A stretch of DNA of 64,000 nt from Kordiimonas marina (GTDB lineage Bacteria; Pseudomonadota; Alphaproteobacteria; Sphingomonadales; Kordiimonadaceae). Made by a program: the position numbers and the translations under genes. Below are positions 36,255 to 46,777 of this stretch, one piece after another. Under the pieces are notes generated by a model. It did no database searches, was not told where the DNA came from, and was given only the letters and a program-made list of their open reading frames with translations. The stretch's first letter is position 1. Each line of letters opens with the position of its first letter. The stretch is from the NCBI RefSeq assembly GCF_023006325.1, contig NZ_JAINDF010000006.1, forward strand, positions 1 to 64,000, written 5' to 3'.

Positions 36255-37406
36255 TTAGTCTAGGCTCGCGATGACGTCCTTGGCGATGATAAGCTGCTGG
36301 ATCTGCGTGGTGCCTTCGTAAATGCGGAACAGGCGCACGTCGCGGTACAGCTGCTCGATGCCGTAATCGGCGATATAGCCGGCGCCGCCGTGGATCTGCA
36401 CCGCGCGGTCGGCGACACGGCCAACCATTTCGCTGGCAAACAGCTTGGCACAGCTGGCCTTGCGCTTGGTGTTTTCGCCCGCGTCACGCGCTTTGGCGGC
36501 ATCCCGTACCATGCATTCCGCGGCATAAATCTCGGTTTCGCTGTCGGCGATCATCGCCTGGATAAGCTGGAAATCGCTGAGGGTGCCGCCGAACTGCCGC
36601 CTGTCCTTGGCGTAGCGCACGGTATCCCGGAGGATGCGGCGCGCGAGCCCGGTGCACACGGCCGAGATATGCAGGCGGCCTTTGTCGAGCACTTTCATCG
36701 CGGTCTTGAAGCCCATATTTTCGCGGCCCCCGATGATATTGGCGGCCGGCACGCGGCAATTGTCGAAAATCACATCGGCCACAGGCGCGCCCTGTTGGCC
36801 CATTTTCTTCTCCGGCTTGCCGACGGTCAGGCCCGGTGTCCCGGCCTCAACCAGGAAGGCGGAGACGCCGCGCGCATCCTTGCTGTCCGCATCCGTGCGC
36901 GCCATGACGGTGAAGAGGCCAGCCAAGGGCGCATTGGTGATGAAACGTTTGGTGCCGTTCAGGATAAAATGATCGCCGTCCCGCTTGGCACTCGTCTTCA
37001 GCGATCCTGCGTCCGACCCTGCTTCGGGTTCCGTGAGGCAGAAGGAGCCGATGAGATCCCCGCTTGCGAGGCGCGGCAGGTAGGTGTCCTTCTGCGCGTC
37101 GGTGCCGTCGAGCACAATGGCTTGGCTTCCGATGCCGACATTGGTGCCGAAGATCGAGCGGAAGGCCGGGGCGGCTTGCCCGATCACCATCGCCACCTCG
37201 ATCTCCTCAACCATATTGAGGCCCAGCCCGCCGTGACTTTCCGGGATCGACAGGCCAAACAGGCCCAGCTCGCGGATATCATGGAGGATATCGTCCGGGA
37301 TGGCGTCCGCATCCGCGACCTGCCGCTCGGCGGGAATAAGCCGTTCCTGCACGAAACGGTCGAGTGTAGTCAGAAGCTGGTTCAGCGTTTCCTGGTCAAG
37401 CGCCAT
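36255..37406 (-). CDS. Acyl-CoA dehydrogenase
   Basis: 383 residues with FAD-binding CLTEPEAGSDAGSLKTSA, substrate-contacting segments and the catalytic Glu in RIYEGTTQIQQ. It oxidises acyl-CoA to trans-2-enoyl-CoA, passing electrons to ETF. Divergent from the thiolase-FadJ-SDR genes across 200 bp, so it probably supplies the enoyl-CoA for them. The HGGAGYIADYGIEQLYRD segment is a family signature. Confidence 0.9.
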   Translation of the reverse strand: MALDQETLNQLLTTLDRFVQERLIPAERQVADADAIPDDILHDIRELGLFGLSIPESHGGLGLNMVEEIEVAMVIGQAAPAFRSIFGTNVGIGSQAIVLDGTDAQKDTYLPRLASGDLIGSFCLTEPEAGSDAGSLKTSAKRDGDHFILNGTKRFITNAPLAGLFTVMARTDADSKDARGVSAFLVEAGTPGLTVGKPEKKMGQQGAPVADVIFDNCRVPAANIIGGRENMGFKTAMKVLDKGRLHISAVCTGLARRILRDTVRYAKDRRQFGGTLSDFQLIQAMIADSETEIYAAECMVRDAAKARDAGENTKRKASCAKLFASEMVGRVADRAVQIHGGAGYIADYGIEQLYRDVRLFRIYEGTTQIQQLIIAKDVIASLD

Positions 37407-37606
37407 AGTCGAAATCCCTTCCCTTTGGGGGACAATTTAATGCTGGCGATTAATTTATCAAGCGGAGAATGAACCGTAACGGAAATTGCAGGAAGGACGC
37501 TGGAAATTTGTGCCGGACGGTTTAGGTTATGGCATGACATCGGGGCGGCGCGAATGGGAGGCGCTGCCGGGAAGGCCCCAGACCCACGGGGCCGAGGGAG
37601 AAGAGT

Positions 37607-38812
37607 ATGACAGACGCGTTTATTTGTGACGGCATCCGCACACCGGTCGGGCGCTATGGCGGCGGCTTGTCGCCGGTCCGGGCGGATGACTTGGGCGCCC
37701 ACCCCATCAAGGCCCTGATGGCCCGGAACGAAGGGGTGGACTGGGGTGCCGTCGACGACCTTTTTTACGGCTGCGCCAACCAGGCGGGCGAGGACAACCG
37801 CAACGTCGGCCGGATGGCGGCGCTTCTGGCCGGCCTGCCGAAGGAAGTGCCCGCGGTGACGGTCAACCGCCTCTGCGGCTCCGGCCTTGACGCGATCGCG
37901 CAGGCGTCCCGTGCCATCAAGTCGGATGAGGGCGAGCTTGCCATTGCGGGCGGGGTTGAAAGCATGTCGCGCGCGCCGTTCGTGATGGCGAAGGCGACCA
38001 GCGCATTCTCCCGCAATGCTGAAATGTATGACACCACCATCGGCTGGCGCTTCGTGAACCCGGCGCTCAAGGCCGCGTACGGTACCGAAAGTATGCCGGA
38101 AACCGCCGAGAACCTGGCGGCGGATATGACCATCAGCCGCGAAGACCAGGACGCTTTTGCCTGCCGCTCGCAAAACCGGGCTGAGGCCGCGATCAAGGCG
38201 GGGCGTTTCGTCCGGGAAATCGCGCCGGTCAGTATCCCTCAGCGCAGGGGTGACCCGGTTGTGATCGATACCGACGAACATCCGCGCTTCAGCACGACCC
38301 TGGAAGCGCTTGCCAAGCTGAAGGCGCCGTTCCGCGAAGGCGGCACCATCACCGCGGGCAATGCCTCCGGCGTCAATGACGGCGCGGCGGCGCTGGTGAT
38401 CGCAAGCGAAGCCGCGGCGAAGAAACACGGCCTGACGCCGATGGCGCGGATCGTTGGTGCGGGCACGGCGGGTGTTGCACCCCGGACCATGGGCTATGGC
38501 CCGGTCCCGGCGACGCAGAAGCTTTTGGCGCGTCTGGGCTTGGCGATCGGGGATATCGATATAATTGAGCTTAACGAAGCCTTTGCCGCTCAGTCGCTCG
38601 CTTGCCTGCGGGGGCTTGGCCTGCCGGATGACGCGGACCATGTGAACCCGAACGGGGGCGCGATCGCGCTTGGTCACCCGCTCGGCATGTCGGGGGCGCG
38701 GATCGCGCTCAGCCTCGCGCATGAGCTTCATGAACGGAAGGCACGCTACGGCCTCGCCACCATGTGTATCGGTGTGGGCCAGGGAATTGCGATGGTGCTG
38801 GAGCGCGTCTGA
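37607..38812 (+). CDS. Thiolase (acetyl-CoA acyltransferase, PcaF-like)
   Basis: 401 residues. Nucleophilic Cys in [11 protein letters not shown] (about 90), His in [14 protein letters not shown], and Cys in MCIGVGQG. It catalyses thiolytic cleavage of 3-oxoacyl-CoA. Sequence style near 3-oxoadipyl-CoA thiolase, but context with FadJ points to beta-oxidation. GAGGGAGAAG precedes the ATG. The next gene follows 28 nt downstream. Confidence 0.9.
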   Translation: MTDAFICDGIRTPVGRYGGGLSPVRADDLGAHPIKALMARNEGVDWGAVDDLFYGCANQAGEDNRNVGRMAALLAGLPKEVPAVTVNRLCGSGLDAIAQASRAIKSDEGELAIAGGVESMSRAPFVMAKATSAFSRNAEMYDTTIGWRFVNPALKAAYGTESMPETAENLAADMTISREDQDAFACRSQNRAEAAIKAGRFVREIAPVSIPQRRGDPVVIDTDEHPRFSTTLEALAKLKAPFREGGTITAGNASGVNDGAAALVIASEAAAKKHGLTPMARIVGAGTAGVAPRTMGYGPVPATQKLLARLGLAIGDIDIIELNEAFAAQSLACLRGLGLPDDADHVNPNGGAIALGHPLGMSGARIALSLAHELHERKARYGLATMCIGVGQGIAMVLERV

Positions 38813-38840
38813 GGCGCCGGGCACCGATTTTAGGGGAATT

Positions 38841-40943
38841 ATGATGGAAACAGTTACCAGGGAAATGCGCGGCGCGGTCGCCCTCATCACGGTCGATAAC
38901 CCGCCGGTCAATGCCTTGTCGCATTCGGTGCGGCAGGGGCTCAAGACCCAGATGGAGGAGTTGGCTGCCGACGATAGCGTCAAGGCCATCGTCGTCGCTT
39001 GCGCGGGCCGCACCTTTATCGCGGGCGCCGACATCCGCGAATTCGGCCAGGCGCCGAAGGAGCCGGGGCTGATCGAGGTTGTGAACCAGATCGAAGCGAT
39101 GGAGAAGCCTATTGTGGCGGCGATCCACGGCACCGCGCTTGGCGGCGGGCTTGAGGTTGCGCTCGGCTGTCACTACCGCGTGGCTGTGCCGACCGCCAAG
39201 GTTGGCCTGCCGGAAGTCAAGCTCGGCATCTTGCCGGGCGCGGGCGGGACCCAGCGCCTGCCGCGTATTGCCGGGGCCAAAAACGCGCTCGATGCCATCG
39301 TCTCCGGCCGTCATGTCAGCGCCAAGGAAGCGCTGGACTGGGGCGTGATCGATGAGATCGTCGATGGTGACCTTGTTCATGCCGCCATCGCCTTCGCCGA
39401 AGGGGCGATCGAAAAAGGTGTGCGCCGTACCGGTGAGATGACGGTTGATGCTTCGGAAGCCAGCCCTGAGATGTTCGCGGCTTTCCGTAAATCCATCGCG
39501 CGCCAGACCCGCGGCTATTTCGCGCCGGAACGCTGCATCCAGTGTGTTGAGGCGGCGGTTAAGCTGCCGCTCGCCGAGGGCCTCAAGCGTGAGCGCGAGC
39601 TGTTCATGGAATGCTTCACCAACCCGCAGGCCAAGGCGCTGCAGCATATGTTCTTCGCCGAGCGGCAGGTCAGCCGTATCCCCGGCATCACCAAGGAAAC
39701 CCCGCGGCGCGAGATTGGGCGCGTCGGTATCCTGGGCGCAGGCACCATGGGCGGCGGTATCGCGATGAACTTCGTCAATGCCGGTATCCCGGTGACCATC
39801 CTCGAAGTGCAGCAGGAAGCGCTGGACCGCGGCCTCAAGGTGGTGCGCGGCAACTATGAGCGCACGGCCTCCAAAGGCAAGCTGACCATGGAACAGGTTG
39901 AGGAACGCATGGGCCTTTTCACGCCCACCCTGTCCTATGACGACCTCGCGGACTGCGACCTGATCATCGAAGCCGTGTTCGAGAAGATGGAAATCAAGAA
40001 GGAAGTGTTCACCAAGCTGGATGCTGTCGCCAAACCGGGCGCCATCCTCGCCAGCAACACCTCCTACCTGGACATCGACGAGATCGCGGCCTGCACCAGG
40101 CGTCCGGCCGATGTGCTGGGGCTGCATTTCTTCTCGCCCGCCAATGTGATGCGGCTGCTGGAGATCGTCCGCGCCGGCAAAACCGCGCTCGATGTGCTCG
40201 CCACCTGTGTCGACCTCGCCAAAACCATCAAGAAGGTCGGCGTGGTCGCGGGTGTATGCCACGGCTTTATCGGCAACCGGATGCTGTCACCCTACGGCCG
40301 CGAAGCGGCTCTGTGCGTGATCGAAGGCGCGCGGCCTGAGGAAGTGGATGCCGCCCTCTATAATTTCGGGATGCCGATGGGGCCGATGACCATGTCCGAC
40401 ATGGCTGGCCTTGATATCGGCTATTTCAACCGTCAGGGCATGGGCCGCGAGAATTATGAGACCAAGGCCTATGACTGGATGGACACGCTGGTGGAAGCGG
40501 GCCGCAAGGGCCTGAAGGTCGGCGCCGGTATTTATGCTTACGAGCCGGGCGACCGCACGCCGAAGCCGGACCCTGAGGTGATGAAAATCATCGAGGCGGC
40601 CAGTGCAAAGGCTGGCATCGAGCGCAAATCCAAGACCCCGGAAGAGATTGTCGAACGCTGCATGATGGCGCTGATCAACGAAGGCGCCAAAATCCTCGGC
40701 GAAGGCATTGCCTACCGGGCCAGCGACATCGATGTGGTTTACGCCAACGGCTATGGCTACCCGCCGTACCGGGGTGGGCCGATGCATTATGCCGACAGTT
40801 TGGGGCTGAAGAATGTTTATGCCAAGATCGTCGAATATGGGGAGAAGTTCGGTCCGCGCTGGTGGAAACCGGCCCCGCTTCTCAAGGAACTCGCGGAAGC
40901 TGGCAAAAGCTTTGCCGACTATGACCGCGAAAACGCAAGCTAG
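38841..40943 (+). CDS. Bifunctional enoyl-CoA hydratase / 3-hydroxyacyl-CoA dehydrogenase (FadJ-like)
   Basis: 700 residues. The N-terminal crotonase domain keeps both catalytic glutamates (GGGLEVALG and [15 protein letters not shown]). The C-terminal NAD-binding domain starts at [17 protein letters not shown] (about 298), with the dehydrogenase histidine in [10 protein letters not shown]. It hydrates enoyl-CoA and oxidises the 3-hydroxy product. Start: ATG 38841 or 38844 after AGGGG. The second HAD C-domain carries a [19 protein letters not shown] signature typical of peroxisomal-type multifunctional enzymes. Confidence 0.9.
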   Translation: MMETVTREMRGAVALITVDNPPVNALSHSVRQGLKTQMEELAADDSVKAIVVACAGRTFIAGADIREFGQAPKEPGLIEVVNQIEAMEKPIVAAIHGTALGGGLEVALGCHYRVAVPTAKVGLPEVKLGILPGAGGTQRLPRIAGAKNALDAIVSGRHVSAKEALDWGVIDEIVDGDLVHAAIAFAEGAIEKGVRRTGEMTVDASEASPEMFAAFRKSIARQTRGYFAPERCIQCVEAAVKLPLAEGLKRERELFMECFTNPQAKALQHMFFAERQVSRIPGITKETPRREIGRVGILGAGTMGGGIAMNFVNAGIPVTILEVQQEALDRGLKVVRGNYERTASKGKLTMEQVEERMGLFTPTLSYDDLADCDLIIEAVFEKMEIKKEVFTKLDAVAKPGAILASNTSYLDIDEIAACTRRPADVLGLHFFSPANVMRLLEIVRAGKTALDVLATCVDLAKTIKKVGVVAGVCHGFIGNRMLSPYGREAALCVIEGARPEEVDAALYNFGMPMGPMTMSDMAGLDIGYFNRQGMGRENYETKAYDWMDTLVEAGRKGLKVGAGIYAYEPGDRTPKPDPEVMKIIEAASAKAGIERKSKTPEEIVERCMMALINEGAKILGEGIAYRASDIDVVYANGYGYPPYRGGPMHYADSLGLKNVYAKIVEYGEKFGPRWWKPAPLLKELAEAGKSFADYDRENAS

Positions 40944-40952
40944 GATATCATC

Positions 40953-41738
40953 ATGAGTGCAGACTATTTGAATGGCCTGTTCGGCCTTGAGGGCAAGGTG
41001 GCGCTGGTCGCTGGTGCTTCATCCGGTATCGGTGCCGAATTCGCCCGTGCGCTCGCGCGGGCTGGGGCCGATGTCGTCCTCGGCGCCCGCCGGGTGGACC
41101 GTATCCAGAAGCTTGCCGATGATATCGCCCAGGAAACCGGCCAGCGCACGCTTGCTGTCAAGATGGATGTGACGGACATGGACAGTGTCGAGGCCGCCTT
41201 CAATGAAGCGACGGCCAAGCTCGGCACACCTTCGATCGTATGCAACAACGCCGGTCTCGCGCGCCCCAACTGGGCGCTTGAGGACACGGACGAGGATTGG
41301 GATGTCACCATGGACACCAACCTCAAAGGCATGTGGCGCGTGGCGAAGGCCGCGGCCAGCCAGATGATCGAACAGGGCCTGAAGGGCTCCATCATCAATA
41401 CCGCCTCGATCCTCGGCCTGGGGGTTGCGCCGCAGCAGCTTACCTATGCCACCAGTAAGGCCGCCGTTGTGCAGATGACCAAGTCGATGGCGATCGAATG
41501 GCAGCGCTTCGGTGTGCGGGTAAATGCCATCTGCCCGGGCTATTTCGTCACTGAAATCAACGATACCTTCCTGGCCAGTGAACTGGGCCAGCGCTTGCTG
41601 AAGCAGTCGCCCGCCAAACGGGCAGGGGAATTGCCGGAGCTGGTGCCCGCCATGCTGATGCTGGCGTCCCCGGCAAGCAGCTTTACCACGGGCGTGGCCC
41701 TGCCGGTCGATGGCGCGCATTCTGTCCGGTTGATCTAG
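40953..41738 (+). CDS. SDR-family oxidoreductase
   Basis: 261 residues, classical SDR: AGASSGIGAEFARALA cofactor motif, NNAG strand, and an intact catalytic triad (Ser 13 residues before YATSK). Probably NAD(P)H-dependent on a hydroxyacyl- or oxoacyl-CoA or a ketone. Only 9 nt after the FadJ-like gene, so it is in the same operon. Confidence 0.85.
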   Translation: MSADYLNGLFGLEGKVALVAGASSGIGAEFARALARAGADVVLGARRVDRIQKLADDIAQETGQRTLAVKMDVTDMDSVEAAFNEATAKLGTPSIVCNNAGLARPNWALEDTDEDWDVTMDTNLKGMWRVAKAAASQMIEQGLKGSIINTASILGLGVAPQQLTYATSKAAVVQMTKSMAIEWQRFGVRVNAICPGYFVTEINDTFLASELGQRLLKQSPAKRAGELPELVPAMLMLASPASSFTTGVALPVDGAHSVRLI

Positions 41739-41768
41739 CCCGCGGTCCGCAAGGAAAGTCCTAAAAAC

Positions 41769-41808
41769 AGAAACCGCCGTGTCCTCATCGGATGCGGCGG
41801 TTTTTTCT
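41769..41808. terminator. Bidirectional terminator after the beta-oxidation operon
   Basis: AGAAACCGCCG (41769-41779) pairs with CGGCGGTTTTTTCT (41795-41808). It has a T-run on the plus strand and A-run partners on the minus strand. Confidence 0.8.
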
Positions 41809-41822
41809 GTGGCGTAAGGCTG

Positions 41823-42275
41823 TTACTTGGTGCGCTTGTACCCAAATTTGGTCATGAACTCGGCGAGCGTAACGTTCGTTTTGGCTATCCGAACCTGCCC
41901 TGACAGCATTCCACAATTGCGGGTCTGTATCTTGTCGATGGAGATTTCCTGAGGCACATCAACCAGGATTTTACGTGCCTGTCCCTCTTTTTTCTCCCCA
42001 AAGGCTGCTTCGAGCGCAGCCCTGTGTTGTGCGGATACCGGCTGTGTTGCTTCGCAGGTATTTTCATCGAACGGCAGGGCAAACTGGTCTTCGACTACAA
42101 TATGGGTATGGCAGGGAAAGGTTTGATCCTTGTCGCTGGTAAGGCGCACGATAAGGCCGAAGTCCCGATAGATGCCGATGACGGTTCCTTCCTCGGCATT
42201 TACGGCAGAACTTACGCTTAAGCTGGAGCCTGCTGCGATCAACATCGGCAAGAGAACGTTCTTCAGAATTGTCAT
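41823..42275 (-). CDS. Exported hypothetical protein
   Basis: 150 residues with a signal peptide (about 1-27, VSSAVNAEE). The mature part has three cysteines (PCHTH, NTCEA, RNCGM) and is otherwise hydrophilic. No family recognised. It is isolated between the beta-oxidation operon and the second TonB receptor gene. Confidence 0.55.
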   Translation of the reverse strand: MTILKNVLLPMLIAAGSSLSVSSAVNAEEGTVIGIYRDFGLIVRLTSDKDQTFPCHTHIVVEDQFALPFDENTCEATQPVSAQHRAALEAAFGEKKEGQARKILVDVPQEISIDKIQTRNCGMLSGQVRIAKTNVTLAEFMTKFGYKRTK

Positions 42276-42433
42276 GCGGCCATCCCCATTCGTGCCTTTT
42301 CAAAACTTACTCTGCTCAGAACTTCGGTCAGTATACACTAAAACTTCAACTGTAGGACAATTATTACTCGTTTTTAGGGTGTGGTCATGTGTCGCGCAAG
42401 GTGGGGCGGTATGTGAGCATTTAAGGCAAAGAA

Positions 42434-42458
42434 AAACGGGGGCATAAGGCCCCCGTTT
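42434..42458 (-). terminator. Terminator of the second TonB receptor gene
   Basis: A 10-bp stem (42434-42443 with 42449-42458) followed by TTTTTCTTT on the minus strand. Confidence 0.85.
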
Positions 42459-42484
42459 CAGTTTTTCCGTCTTGAAACGGTATC

Positions 42485-44755
42485 TTAGAAGTGTGCTGCG
42501 ACCGAGACGCCGATGATGCGCGGATCGTTTACGTACCCCGTGAGGTTGTCGAAGTCGATCGCACCCTTGAGGTTGGCTTCGTTCGTCAGGTTGCGGGCAA
42601 AGGCTGCAACTTCGTACTTGCCGTCATCCCAGCGGTAACCTACGCGCAGGCCGCCTTCGAAGGTGGTGCCGGTGCGGAATTCAGCCGACTGATACAGGAA
42701 CAGGTTGGTCTTGCCCTGGAAAGCCCAGTCGGTGAAGGCGAAGAACTCGTTGCCGCCCTCGGTCGGAATCGTGTATTCGGCGGTGAAGTTCAGGGTCCAC
42801 AGCGGTGCCTGCGGCAGCGGGTTGCCGTTTACCGAAGCACGGAGTGCGCCGTTCGCATAGTTCGGGTTGTTCGGGTTCGAGATCCGGCGGCCGTCCGGCA
42901 GGATGCTGGCGATCGGGTCAAGTACCGTACAGATGGAACCACCAAAGTTGCCACAAGGGTTGACGTAGAGGCCCTTGTCCATCAGCTCCGTGTGGTTATA
43001 GGAGAAGCCGGCGGTCATGCGCAGGTTCTCGGTTGCCAGATATTCGAGGTCCGTCTCGAAACCATAGCCGACAGCGCGGGCCGCGTTCACGAGCTGGATG
43101 AAGTTGCCGGAACCACCAACAGCGCTCAGCTGGATATTTTTCATATCCCAATAGAAGGCGGCGCCATTCCAGCGCAGGCGCTTGTCCATCAGCTCGGCCT
43201 TGAAACCGGCTTCATAGGATGTCACGGTTTCCGACTTGGCAGTTGACGGCGAACCGCCGAAGGCAACGTCGCGACCCTGAATGGTCGGGGCCCGGAAGGC
43301 CGTTGCAACGCGGGCATAGATCGAGGTGTCGTCATCCAGCGTGTGGTTGATCGAAACGTCCCAGTTGAGTTTGTCGCCAGCGAGCTGAACCTTGTCGATG
43401 CTGGTATCGGACGCGCCGGAGTAGCCGGTGAGGGTCTTGCTGTCGTCCGTGTAACGCAGGCCCACAGTGATGGTGGTGTCGGCGCTCAGATCATAGGCAG
43501 CCTGACCGAAGACGGCCCAGGTGGTGTTGCTGTGCGTCAGGATTGACGGATCCAGGAAGATAGGATCGGTCACAACATCCATCTTCGAATTGAAGAGGAA
43601 GAAGCCGAACTGGGTGAAGAGTTTGTCAGTCAGGTTACCCGACGCGCGCAGTTCTTCGGTATATTGGTCGAGATAGTTGAGACCGCCCATGGAGGTCGAC
43701 TGGAACGGAATGAAGCCCGGGCCGGTCGGGTTGCCGCCATCGATATCGCCAAGGCTGTAGCCGTTGGTGGTCTCGTAAGCGGAGATCGAGGTCAGGGTGA
43801 AACCGTTTTCCAGGTGATAGTTCATATTCAGCGACGTGCCCCAGCCGTCATAGGACTGCGGGTTGTTGTGCGTATCGCCGTAATAAACTTTGCGCCAGTC
43901 GAAGTTGTCGTTCAGCTGGTTGCTGCCCTTGGTGAGGATGTTGGCGCGGAACAGCGCCGACGTACCGTCAAGCGAGCGGATGTGGAAGTTTGCGAGAGCA
44001 TCAAACTTGTCGTTCGGCTTATAAAGCAACTGAACACGGGCAGCCGCTTCGACGAAGCCGCCCATGGCGTTTTTCACGCCGGTATAGGCATTGTCGACAT
44101 AGTCGTTGCGGCGGGTATAAAGGCCCGATACGCGAACGGCCAGTTTGTCACCGAGCGGGGAGCCGTAAGCGGCTTCAACCGACGAGGTGCCATAAGAACC
44201 GTAGCTTGCGTTCACATAGCCGTTGGCCGGGTCATCGAGGCTCGGCTTGCGGGAGGTGAATTTAATGATACCGGCCGGGGTGTTGCGGCCGAACAGGGTG
44301 CCCTGCGGGCCACGCAGCACTTCGACGCGGTCGATATCGAAAAGCGGGGAGCTTTTAAGAACCACGTTTTCCAGAACCACGTCGTCCATGACGATGGAGA
44401 CCGGCTGGGAAGCGGCGAGGTCGAAGTCGGTGTTGCCGAGACCGCGGAGGTAGAAGCGCGGGGCAATGCGGCCGTTCGACGATTCAGCGTTCAGGCCCGG
44501 AATGCGGGACGACAGCAGGCGGATGTCCGAACCGCCGGCAGCGAAGTCGGTATATTTGTCGCCTTTAAGAGCGGTCACCGAAATCGGTACGTCCTTCAGG
44601 CTCTGAACCCGTTTCTGCGCGGTAACGACGATCTCTTCAAGGGCGAGATCTTTCTTGCCGTTCTTGGCGTCTTGGGCGTGGGCAGCAAGCGACAGCACCA
44701 GCACGGAAGAGCCGGCGGCAAGGCGCGCAACATTGTTGACCCAGGTTTTTTTCAT
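42485..44755 (-). CDS. TonB-dependent receptor
   Basis: 756 residues from ATG 44755 with GGGGAACC upstream. Signal peptide (about 1-27, ending AHAQD), TonB box EEIVVTAQKR, plug (DVPISVTAL, PRFYLRGLGN, EVLRGPQGTLFGRNTPAG) and a long barrel ending ISVAAHF. The PQGTLFGRN type is common to receptors for siderophores, vitamins and plant-derived carbon sources in Sphingomonadales-like bacteria. No partner gene or riboswitch indicates the ligand. Confidence 0.9.
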   Translation of the reverse strand: MKKTWVNNVARLAAGSSVLVLSLAAHAQDAKNGKKDLALEEIVVTAQKRVQSLKDVPISVTALKGDKYTDFAAGGSDIRLLSSRIPGLNAESSNGRIAPRFYLRGLGNTDFDLAASQPVSIVMDDVVLENVVLKSSPLFDIDRVEVLRGPQGTLFGRNTPAGIIKFTSRKPSLDDPANGYVNASYGSYGTSSVEAAYGSPLGDKLAVRVSGLYTRRNDYVDNAYTGVKNAMGGFVEAAARVQLLYKPNDKFDALANFHIRSLDGTSALFRANILTKGSNQLNDNFDWRKVYYGDTHNNPQSYDGWGTSLNMNYHLENGFTLTSISAYETTNGYSLGDIDGGNPTGPGFIPFQSTSMGGLNYLDQYTEELRASGNLTDKLFTQFGFFLFNSKMDVVTDPIFLDPSILTHSNTTWAVFGQAAYDLSADTTITVGLRYTDDSKTLTGYSGASDTSIDKVQLAGDKLNWDVSINHTLDDDTSIYARVATAFRAPTIQGRDVAFGGSPSTAKSETVTSYEAGFKAELMDKRLRWNGAAFYWDMKNIQLSAVGGSGNFIQLVNAARAVGYGFETDLEYLATENLRMTAGFSYNHTELMDKGLYVNPCGNFGGSICTVLDPIASILPDGRRISNPNNPNYANGALRASVNGNPLPQAPLWTLNFTAEYTIPTEGGNEFFAFTDWAFQGKTNLFLYQSAEFRTGTTFEGGLRVGYRWDDGKYEVAAFARNLTNEANLKGAIDFDNLTGYVNDPRIIGVSVAAHF

Positions 44756-45135
44756 GGTTGGTTCCCCGTATGGAAGTATGAACTTCTTGTAAGCTATTTG
44801 GAAAAACGCCAAGGATCCGGCAGAATAAATTCTGGCCGCCTCCTTGTTTATAAAGAGCGTCCAGAGCGTCAGTGTGCATAGTTACCCGGCGAAGGCGACA
44901 GTTTTCCGCAATCTATTGCAAGAGAATCTGGACTGTTTGGTCAAACTGTTGCGGTTTAGCAACTCTTGCGTGGAGCTATACCATTAGTTTAGATATCTTT
45001 TTATTATATTATAAGGGGTTATCTGCTTTTCCCCTTTTTCGCCATTCTACTCGTAGCTATTGGGGGCGCAGGTGTTGCCCGGTTGGGGGCGCTGTGCCAT
45101 ACCCCGGTGGGAATGCGTGTGACGGGAGCAAAACC
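44756..45135. other. 380-bp spacer between TonB receptor and sfsA
   Basis: This has no credible gene. It contains promoter-like A/T-rich DNA around 44990-45015 and two small inverted repeats, GTTTG-gt-CAAAC (44935-44946) and GTTGC-GGTTTA-GCAAC (44948-44963), that could be operators for the receptor gene. I see no known riboswitch. Confidence 0.55.
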
Positions 45136-45852
45136 ATGAAATTTGCAACGCCTTTGCAGGCCGGACAGTTGATCAAACGCTACAAGCGCTTCCTGGCCGA
45201 CGTGCGGCTGCCGGACGGCAGCGTGGTCACCGCCCACTGCGCCAATTCGGGCTCCATGCTCGGCTGTGACGCGCCGGAAAGCCCGGTGTGGCTATCGGCC
45301 AATACCAACCCGAAGGCCAAACTGGACTGGCGCTGGGAAATGGTCGATGTGGACGGGTATCTGGTCGGCATCAACACCAGCCACCCGAACCGGATCGTGG
45401 CGGATGCGGTTGAGGACGGCACGATTGCCGAGCTTCAGGGCTATGAAAGCCTCAGGCGCGAGGTGAAATACGGTAAGAACAGCCGCATCGATATCCTGCT
45501 GGAAGGCAGTTCGGACGGCGGGCCGGACCTCTGTTATGTCGAGGTCAAGAACGTGACGCTGAAAGTGGGGGATGAGGCCCAGTTCCCGGATGCTGTAACC
45601 GCGCGCGGCACCAAACATCTGAGCGAACTGATGGACATGGTGGCGGAAGGCCACCGGGCGGTGATGCTGTTCCTGGTCCAGCGTGGGGACTGTACGCAAT
45701 TCCGCCCCGCGGCCCATATTGACCCCGTTTATGCGGAAACTTTGTCACGTGCGGCGGCGGCAGGCGTTGAAATCTTATGCTATAGGTGTGATTTGTCACC
45801 GGAGGAGATTGCTGTTAAAGGCACCCTTCCCATTGCCCTTGAGGGGGCTTAA
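45136..45852 (+). CDS. sfsA: Sugar fermentation stimulation protein SfsA
   Basis: 238 residues. Family landmarks include RYKRFLADVRLPDG, HCANSGSMLGC, NTSHPNRIV, RIDILLEG, CYVEVKNVTL and FPDAVTARGTKHLSEL. SfsA has an OB-fold/nuclease-like architecture and uncertain biochemical role. Start ATG 45136 is the family N-terminus (MKFATPLQAGQL); the upstream frame is non-coding. Confidence 0.93.
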   Translation: MKFATPLQAGQLIKRYKRFLADVRLPDGSVVTAHCANSGSMLGCDAPESPVWLSANTNPKAKLDWRWEMVDVDGYLVGINTSHPNRIVADAVEDGTIAELQGYESLRREVKYGKNSRIDILLEGSSDGGPDLCYVEVKNVTLKVGDEAQFPDAVTARGTKHLSELMDMVAEGHRAVMLFLVQRGDCTQFRPAAHIDPVYAETLSRAAAAGVEILCYRCDLSPEEIAVKGTLPIALEGA

Positions 45853-45930
45853 GATAGAAAACCGCTTGTCCTGCCGGTTCCCTGGCTGGGCGGGTGGTCA
45901 GTTATTCGACCGCAATTTTGGAAACAAGCG

Positions 45931-46761
45931 ATGAATTATGTAGATGCCCTCAATGTTCCTGAGACCCGTACGGGTGCCATCAAAATCCATGGCCCCGAGG
46001 CTTTTGAGGGTATGCGCGCGGCGGGCCGCCTGGCGGCCGAGCTTCTGGACCATGTGACCCCCTTTGTCAAAGCAGGCGTCACCACCGAAGAGCTGGACCA
46101 GATTTGCGAGGATTATACCCAGGCGCACGGCGCCGTTTCGGCACCGCTCAATTACCGCGGGTTCCCGAAATCCATCTGTACCTCGGTGAACCATGTTATC
46201 TGCCACGGCATTCCGGGGCCGAAAAAGCTGAAGAACGGTGATGCGCTCAATATCGATGTCACCGTCATCCTCGACGGTTGGTACGGTGACACCAGCCGCA
46301 TGTTCTTCATCGGCGAACCCAAGCTTCTGCCGCGCCGCCTGTGCGAGGTGACCTATGATGCGCTCTGGAAGGGCATCGAGCAGGTGAAACCGGGCGCACA
46401 CCTCGGCGATATCGGCCATGCGATCCAGACCTATGTGGAAGCCAACCGCTTTTCGGTGGTGCGCGATTTCTGCGGCCACGGCATCGGCCGCGTGTTCCAT
46501 GATGAGCCGAGCGTGATGCATTTCGGCAAGCCCGGTACCGGGCCTGAGTTGAAGCCGGGCATGTTCTTCACCATCGAACCGATGGTCAACGCCGGTAAGC
46601 CGGGTGCCAAGGTGCTGGCCGACGGCTGGACCGCGGTCACCCGCGACAAAAGTCTGTCGATGCAGTTCGAACATACGCTCGCGGTTACCGAAGACGGCTA
46701 TGAGATTTTCACCCGGTCGCCCAAGGGCTGGGACAAGCCACCCTACAATATTTCGGAATAA
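45931..46761 (+). CDS. map: Methionine aminopeptidase, type I
   Basis: 276 residues. The metal ligands are visible in NIDVTVILDGWYGDTSRMF, FCGHGIGRVFHDEP and EPMVNAG, with the final Glu in QFEHTLAVTEDG. Removes N-terminal formyl-removed methionine from nascent proteins. 16 nt before radC. Confidence 0.95.
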   Translation: MNYVDALNVPETRTGAIKIHGPEAFEGMRAAGRLAAELLDHVTPFVKAGVTTEELDQICEDYTQAHGAVSAPLNYRGFPKSICTSVNHVICHGIPGPKKLKNGDALNIDVTVILDGWYGDTSRMFFIGEPKLLPRRLCEVTYDALWKGIEQVKPGAHLGDIGHAIQTYVEANRFSVVRDFCGHGIGRVFHDEPSVMHFGKPGTGPELKPGMFFTIEPMVNAGKPGAKVLADGWTAVTRDKSLSMQFEHTLAVTEDGYEIFTRSPKGWDKPPYNISE

Positions 46762-46777
46762 GGAGCCTGCCGCCTAG

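Noticed and set aside
37382-39133. Minus-strand frame of 583 codons
   Set aside because: It is antisense to the thiolase, whose catalytic motifs are intact; a GC-rich codon shadow.
38709-40262. Minus-strand frame of 517 codons
   Set aside because: It is antisense to the FadJ-like gene with intact hydratase and dehydrogenase motifs.
44880-45060. Riboswitch ahead of the second TonB receptor
   Set aside because: I looked for cobalamin-type conserved boxes and saw none; only short inverted repeats are present.
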